Shown: one piece after another, positions 7,084 through 9,376 of the stretch | Position numbering within the stretch: the stretch's first letter is position 1 | Layout: each line of letters opens with the position of its first letter | NCBI GenBank assembly: GCA_003150515.1 | Contig: QALW01000014.1 | Span: 1 to 9,376, forward strand | Length of the DNA stretch: 9,376 nucleotides | Origin: Selenomonadales bacterium | GTDB taxonomy: Bacteria > Bacillota > Clostridia > Christensenellales > QALW01 | Direction: 5' to 3' | Program-made: the position numbers and the translations under genes | Notes under the pieces: generated by a model | Database searches by the model: none | Seen by the model: only the letters and a program-made list of their open reading frames with translations | Told to the model about the DNA's origin: nothing

Positions 7084-7114
7084 TTATAAAGAAATTCTTA
7101 CGATTTTCTGAAGA
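7082..7114 (-). promoter_or_regulatory. Three tandem VanR-box-like repeats
   Basis: Read on the minus strand, three 11-base units follow one another without gaps: TCTTCAGAAAA (7114-7104), TCGTAAGAATT (7103-7093), TCTTTATAAAA (7092-7082). The middle one, extended by one T, agrees with the enterococcal VanR consensus TCGTANGAAATT (as I recall it) at all but one fixed position. The 11-base period puts the units on one face of the helix, as for OmpR/PhoB-type regulators. They lie just upstream of the operon promoter. Confidence 0.6.
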
Positions 7115-7192
7115 CGCTTTGGGGGACGAATGGAAGAGCAATATAAATATATTTTAATTCTGTACAGGACAGGATTAAGGCGTTTAAAGATT

Positions 7193-8290
7193 TCAGACGG
7201 GCAGGAGCACTTCAAAGCGTATAACGCCGTCTGTGCAGGAGGCGGCTATACTGCCTTTATGCAGTTCCACAATTTCCTTGGCTATGGCCAGGCCCAGTCC
7301 GGCGCCTCCGGTTTTGGTAGCGCGGGAGGAATCCAGACGATAGAATTGTTCAAATATGCGTTCAAGCTTTTCCTTGGGAATATCTATTCCCTTGTTTTCA
7401 AATATAATTTTGATCTTATTGTTAGGGCTTTGAGTTCTGGAGGCGGTTATAGTTATATCCTGGTTTTCATAGCTGTAATTAACTGCATTGCGCAGCAAAT
7501 TGTCGAAGACGCGCTGAAGCTTATCCGAATCGCATTTGATTATCATATCGGGCTGAACGTTCAGAACGCAATTCAGATGCTTTTGGGCCAGCATGGGCTG
7601 AAATTCATACGAGAGCTGTTCCAGCATAAGGCTGAGATTGACAATGCTGTATTCCAGAGCTATTCCCGAAAGATTAAATCGGGTTATTTCAAAAAATTCG
7701 TTGATTAAATCCTCCAGGCGCTCGGCTTTCTCCAAAGAAATGGCAAGATATTTACTTCGCAGCTCAGGAGAGATTTCTTTCTCATCCCTGAGCAGGGAAA
7801 GATATCCGATTACTGAGGTCAGCGGGGTTTTAAGGTCGTGCGCCAGATACATTACAAGGTCGTTTTTTCTTTTTTCGGCTTCTTGAGCCGCGCGCTGGCT
7901 TTCGCGCACGTTTAATTTAATTTGATTAAGCTGCATTTCGGCGTCTTTAAGATCGGCGGGAAGTACGATTAAATCATTTTTAGAGTTATAGACGTTTTCA
8001 GTTGCTTCCAGGATATCGTCCAGGTATCCAATGGTTTTTCTCCAGTAATGTATAAAAATAGCTATAAAGCCGCCCAGTCCAAGCAAAAATAATATAGTTA
8101 CTCCGTTTAAGCGTATAAAATTGAGCAGGGGATATAAAGGCTCGCTGCCTGTCCATGTAAAGAATGAGCATATTAGCATGCCTCCGAAGAACAGAACGAA
8201 CAGCAGGATCAGATATAGTATTACAGCCGCTATAAAGCGCATAAGTATTCTAAAGGAAAGACGGACTTTAAAGCTGTTGGGCTTATTCAA
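7193..8290 (-). CDS. vanS: VanS-type membrane sensor histidine kinase
   Basis: This 365-residue kinase has two membrane helices (about 17-40 and 63-82) with a short outer loop of some 20 residues, then a linker. The H-box VMYLAHDLKTPLTSVIGYLSLL carries the phosphorylated His151. The N-box is DNLLRNAVNYS (Asn264 and Asn268), a G1-like ENKGIDIP is near 298, and the G2 box GGAGLGLAIAKEI is near 328. It should phosphorylate VanR when a glycopeptide is present. The short outer loop leaves little room for a folded sensor domain. The start is TTG at 8290, inside the vanR stop (overlap TTGAATAA). An AGG 8 bases upstream supports it, and the next ATG (residue 17) lies at the first helix without a ribosome binding site. 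The HDLKTPLTSVIGYL wording is typical of VanS. Confidence 0.92.
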   Translation of the reverse strand: MNKPNSFKVRLSFRILMRFIAAVILYLILLFVLFFGGMLICSFFTWTGSEPLYPLLNFIRLNGVTILFLLGLGGFIAIFIHYWRKTIGYLDDILEATENVYNSKNDLIVLPADLKDAEMQLNQIKLNVRESQRAAQEAEKRKNDLVMYLAHDLKTPLTSVIGYLSLLRDEKEISPELRSKYLAISLEKAERLEDLINEFFEITRFNLSGIALEYSIVNLSLMLEQLSYEFQPMLAQKHLNCVLNVQPDMIIKCDSDKLQRVFDNLLRNAVNYSYENQDITITASRTQSPNNKIKIIFENKGIDIPKEKLERIFEQFYRLDSSRATKTGGAGLGLAIAKEIVELHKGSIAASCTDGVIRFEVLLPV

Positions 8291-8981
8291 TTTTATAACC
8301 TACCCCCCATACGGTTTTTATAAACCGAGGATTTCTTGCCGGTTCTCCCAGCTTTTCACGCAGCCGGCCAATGTGAGCCATTACCGTATTATTGTTGTTA
8401 AGATATTTTTCTCCCCACACTGCTTCAAAGAGCTCTTCGGCGGGCACGACCTTGCCTCTGCGTTCGCAAAGATACCATAGAATTTCAAATTCCAGGGGAG
8501 TCAGGGTTATTTCTGAATTGAAAAGAGCGCATTTATGAGTGTCTTTATTTATAGTCAAGCCGTTTATATCGTATTCCTGCGCCGGAGGAGCGGAATCTGT
8601 TTCCAGGTGGTTGTATTTGGTATAGCGTCTGAGCTGAGTTTTTACTCGGGCGGTTAGCTCCAGGGGATTAAAAGGTTTGGTTATATAGTCGTCCGCGCCC
8701 AGAGTAAGACCGGTTATTTTATCCATATCCTCAACTTTGGCGGTAAGCATTATTATGGGGAAAAAATACTGCTCGCGAATTTTTCTGAGCAGGCTGAAAC
8801 CGTCTATATCGGGCAGCATGACGTCCAGGATAGCCATGTCCAGCTGCTCGGTTTCCACATATTTTATAGCTTCTGTTCCGTTATAACATTTAAAGACATG
8901 GTAGCCCTCGTTTTGGAGATATACTTCTACCAGGTCTGCAATCTCTTTTTCATCGTCTACGATTAATATGCTTTGGTTCAT
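8283..8981 (-). CDS. vanR: VanR-type response regulator (OmpR family)
   Basis: This 232-residue cytosolic transcription activator has an N-terminal receiver domain (1-120) with acidic pocket Asp9/Asp10, phospho-acceptor Asp53 in LDVMLPDIDG, Thr80 and Lys102 in TKPFNP. A winged-helix DNA-binding domain (about 130-232) contains LTPLEFEILWYL and the recognition helix region NTVMAHIGRLREKL, and ends in KTVWGVGYKIE. It should activate the vanW operon through the 7082-7114 repeats, and perhaps its own promoter. The start at 8981 is chosen because AGGATGG lies 7 bases upstream. An in-frame ATG at 9035 lies between the -35 and -10 boxes and cannot be in the transcript of that promoter. It overlaps vanS by 8 bases. 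Confidence 0.94.
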   Translation of the reverse strand: MNQSILIVDDEKEIADLVEVYLQNEGYHVFKCYNGTEAIKYVETEQLDMAILDVMLPDIDGFSLLRKIREQYFFPIIMLTAKVEDMDKITGLTLGADDYITKPFNPLELTARVKTQLRRYTKYNHLETDSAPPAQEYDINGLTINKDTHKCALFNSEITLTPLEFEILWYLCERRGKVVPAEELFEAVWGEKYLNNNNTVMAHIGRLREKLGEPARNPRFIKTVWGVGYKIE

Positions 8982-9023
8982 ATTTTGCCATCCTGTGTGA
9001 AAAGTTTGTATTAGCCGATAACA

Positions 9024-9052
9024 AGTATAGCACATTGAAGGTCAACGTGCAA
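9024..9052 (-). promoter_or_regulatory. vanR-vanS promoter
   Basis: On the minus strand TTGCAC (9052-9047) and TATACT (9029-9024) are separated by exactly 17 bases, which is close to the sigma-A consensus. Transcription would start near 9017, about 35 bases before the vanR ATG. The good match suggests a basal level of VanRS even without drug. I see no clear VanR box next to it. Confidence 0.75.
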
Positions 9053-9077
9053 ATTGAATAATTTAAGAGCTTTTTAA

Positions 9078-9118
9078 GCTGCGTTCCCCGCCCGGTTTTA
9101 CCGGGCGGGGAACGCAGC
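9078..9118. repeat. Perfect 19-bp GC-rich hairpin upstream of the vanR promoter
   Basis: Arms 9078-9096 and 9100-9118 pair perfectly around a TTT loop. Neither side carries a proper T-tract (plus side GGAATTTC, minus side TTAAAAAG), so it is not a textbook terminator. It lies 26 bases upstream of the vanR -35 box and 24 bases before the nested palindrome. It could be a U-poor terminator, an insulator or a relative of the neighbouring palindrome, which also uses 3-base loops. Confidence 0.8.
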
Positions 9119-9142
9119 GGAATTTCTGGAGCTTTTAAATAT

Positions 9143-9341
9143 GGGCGGCGCGGATTTTGGCGCCCTGCGGGCGCCAAAATTGAGCTGCGGCAAAGCTATG
9201 GGCGCGGCGTTTAGCAGGCAAAGCCTGCTCGGCCGGGCTTTGCCCGGCCGGCGGCCAAAGGCCGCAAACGCCGCGCCCATAGCTTTGCCGCAGCTCCGGC
9301 CCGGCCTGCCGTAAAACGGCAGGCCGGGCCCCGCGCCGCCC
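9143..9341. repeat. 199-base nested palindrome forming a branched cloverleaf
   Basis: The outer stem is 9143-9153 with 9331-9341 (11 bp). Inside it are arm A, 9154-9165 with 9169-9180 (12 bp, loop TGC); long stem B, 9182-9212 with 9266-9296 (31 bp); and arm C, 9298-9312 with 9316-9330 (15 bp, loop AAA). Stem B is capped by three abutting hairpins: 9213-9219/9223-9229 (7 bp, AAA), 9230-9238/9242-9250 (9 bp, TTT) and 9251-9256/9260-9265 (6 bp, AAA). All pairs are perfect. Only T9181, C9297 and the five 3-base loops are unpaired (182 of 199 bases paired). It is much more GC-rich than its surroundings. Open frames through it have no coding support. I do not recognise it as a known element. Confidence 0.9.
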
Positions 9342-9376
9342 CTTCTCCCCCTTCAGCCTCGCCATTAGGCGCCTTC
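9342..9376. other. Unassigned right edge
   Basis: This is pyrimidine-rich on the plus strand up to about 9360 and ends near a GGCGCC. An ATG on the minus strand (9365) opens a frame through the palindrome, but that frame is basic, has no family features and is forced by the repeat, so I do not call it a gene. Confidence 0.3.

Noticed and set aside
7130..7708. 192-residue open frame on the plus strand opposite vanS
   Set aside because: It is the complement of a well-supported kinase frame, has no motifs and no convincing initiation site.
8982..9035. Longer VanR from ATG 9035
   Set aside because: That ATG lies between the -35 and -10 boxes of the vanR promoter, and the receiver domain starts normally at 8981.
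9143..9341. tRNA or ordinary terminator explanation for the cloverleaf
   Set aside because: It is far too long and too perfectly paired for a tRNA, lacks tRNA arm consensus bases, and has no T-tract after any of its stems.
9143..9341. CRISPR array or integron attC site
   Set aside because: There are no regularly spaced direct repeats with unique spacers, and attC sites are imperfect, shorter and carry characteristic core sites that are absent here.
9098..9365. Overlapping minus-strand open frames in the right end
   Set aside because: They run through the nested palindrome; their openness follows from high GC and repeat structure, and they resemble no protein family.

Overview
The window holds a complete-looking vanG-type glycopeptide-resistance cluster on the minus strand. 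It faces an Lsa-type ABC-F ribosome-protection gene on the plus strand. The organism is most likely an anaerobic Bacillota/Clostridia member, probably a gut commensal. This is inferred from clostridial-type protein sequences, strong GGAGG-type ribosome binding sites, moderate GC, AT-rich regulatory gaps and tight gene overlaps. I see no tRNA, rRNA, transposase, integrase or CRISPR array, so the window itself does not show whether the cluster is mobile.

Left part (1-2006, plus strand): about 130 bases of GC-rich edge sequence that I cannot assign. A long leader follows, with two tiny upstream reading frames and a strong intrinsic terminator that ends directly on the ribosome binding site of the ABC-F gene (381-1871). 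This is the layout of an antibiotic-responsive attenuator. A 20-bp hairpin (1957-2002) separates the ABC-F gene from the convergent van operon.

Middle part (2029-8981, minus strand), in order of transcription: vanR (8981-8283) and vanS (8290-7193), a two-component system with its own good promoter; a 220-base regulatory gap with three 11-bp phased VanR-box-like repeats, two -10 boxes and a terminator-like inverted repeat; then vanW, vanG ligase, vanXY and vanT, all overlapping or nearly abutting. The expected chemistry is: VanT supplies D-Ser (uptake plus racemisation), VanG joins D-Ala to D-Ser, and VanXY removes D-Ala-ending dipeptides and pentapeptides, so cell-wall precursors end in D-Ala-D-Ser. 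VanY and VanU are absent. VanT is unusual: it has no ATG, GTG or TTG start upstream of its conserved N-terminus. The best-placed start is an ACG 9 bases after a perfect GGAGG, which may weaken the pathway.

Right part (9036-9376): no gene. It holds the vanR promoter, a perfect 19-bp hairpin, and a very unusual 199-base nested palindrome (9143-9341) that pairs into a branched cloverleaf with only five 3-base loops and two unpaired bases. That element, the VanT start and the ABC-F attenuator are the three things most worth a second look.
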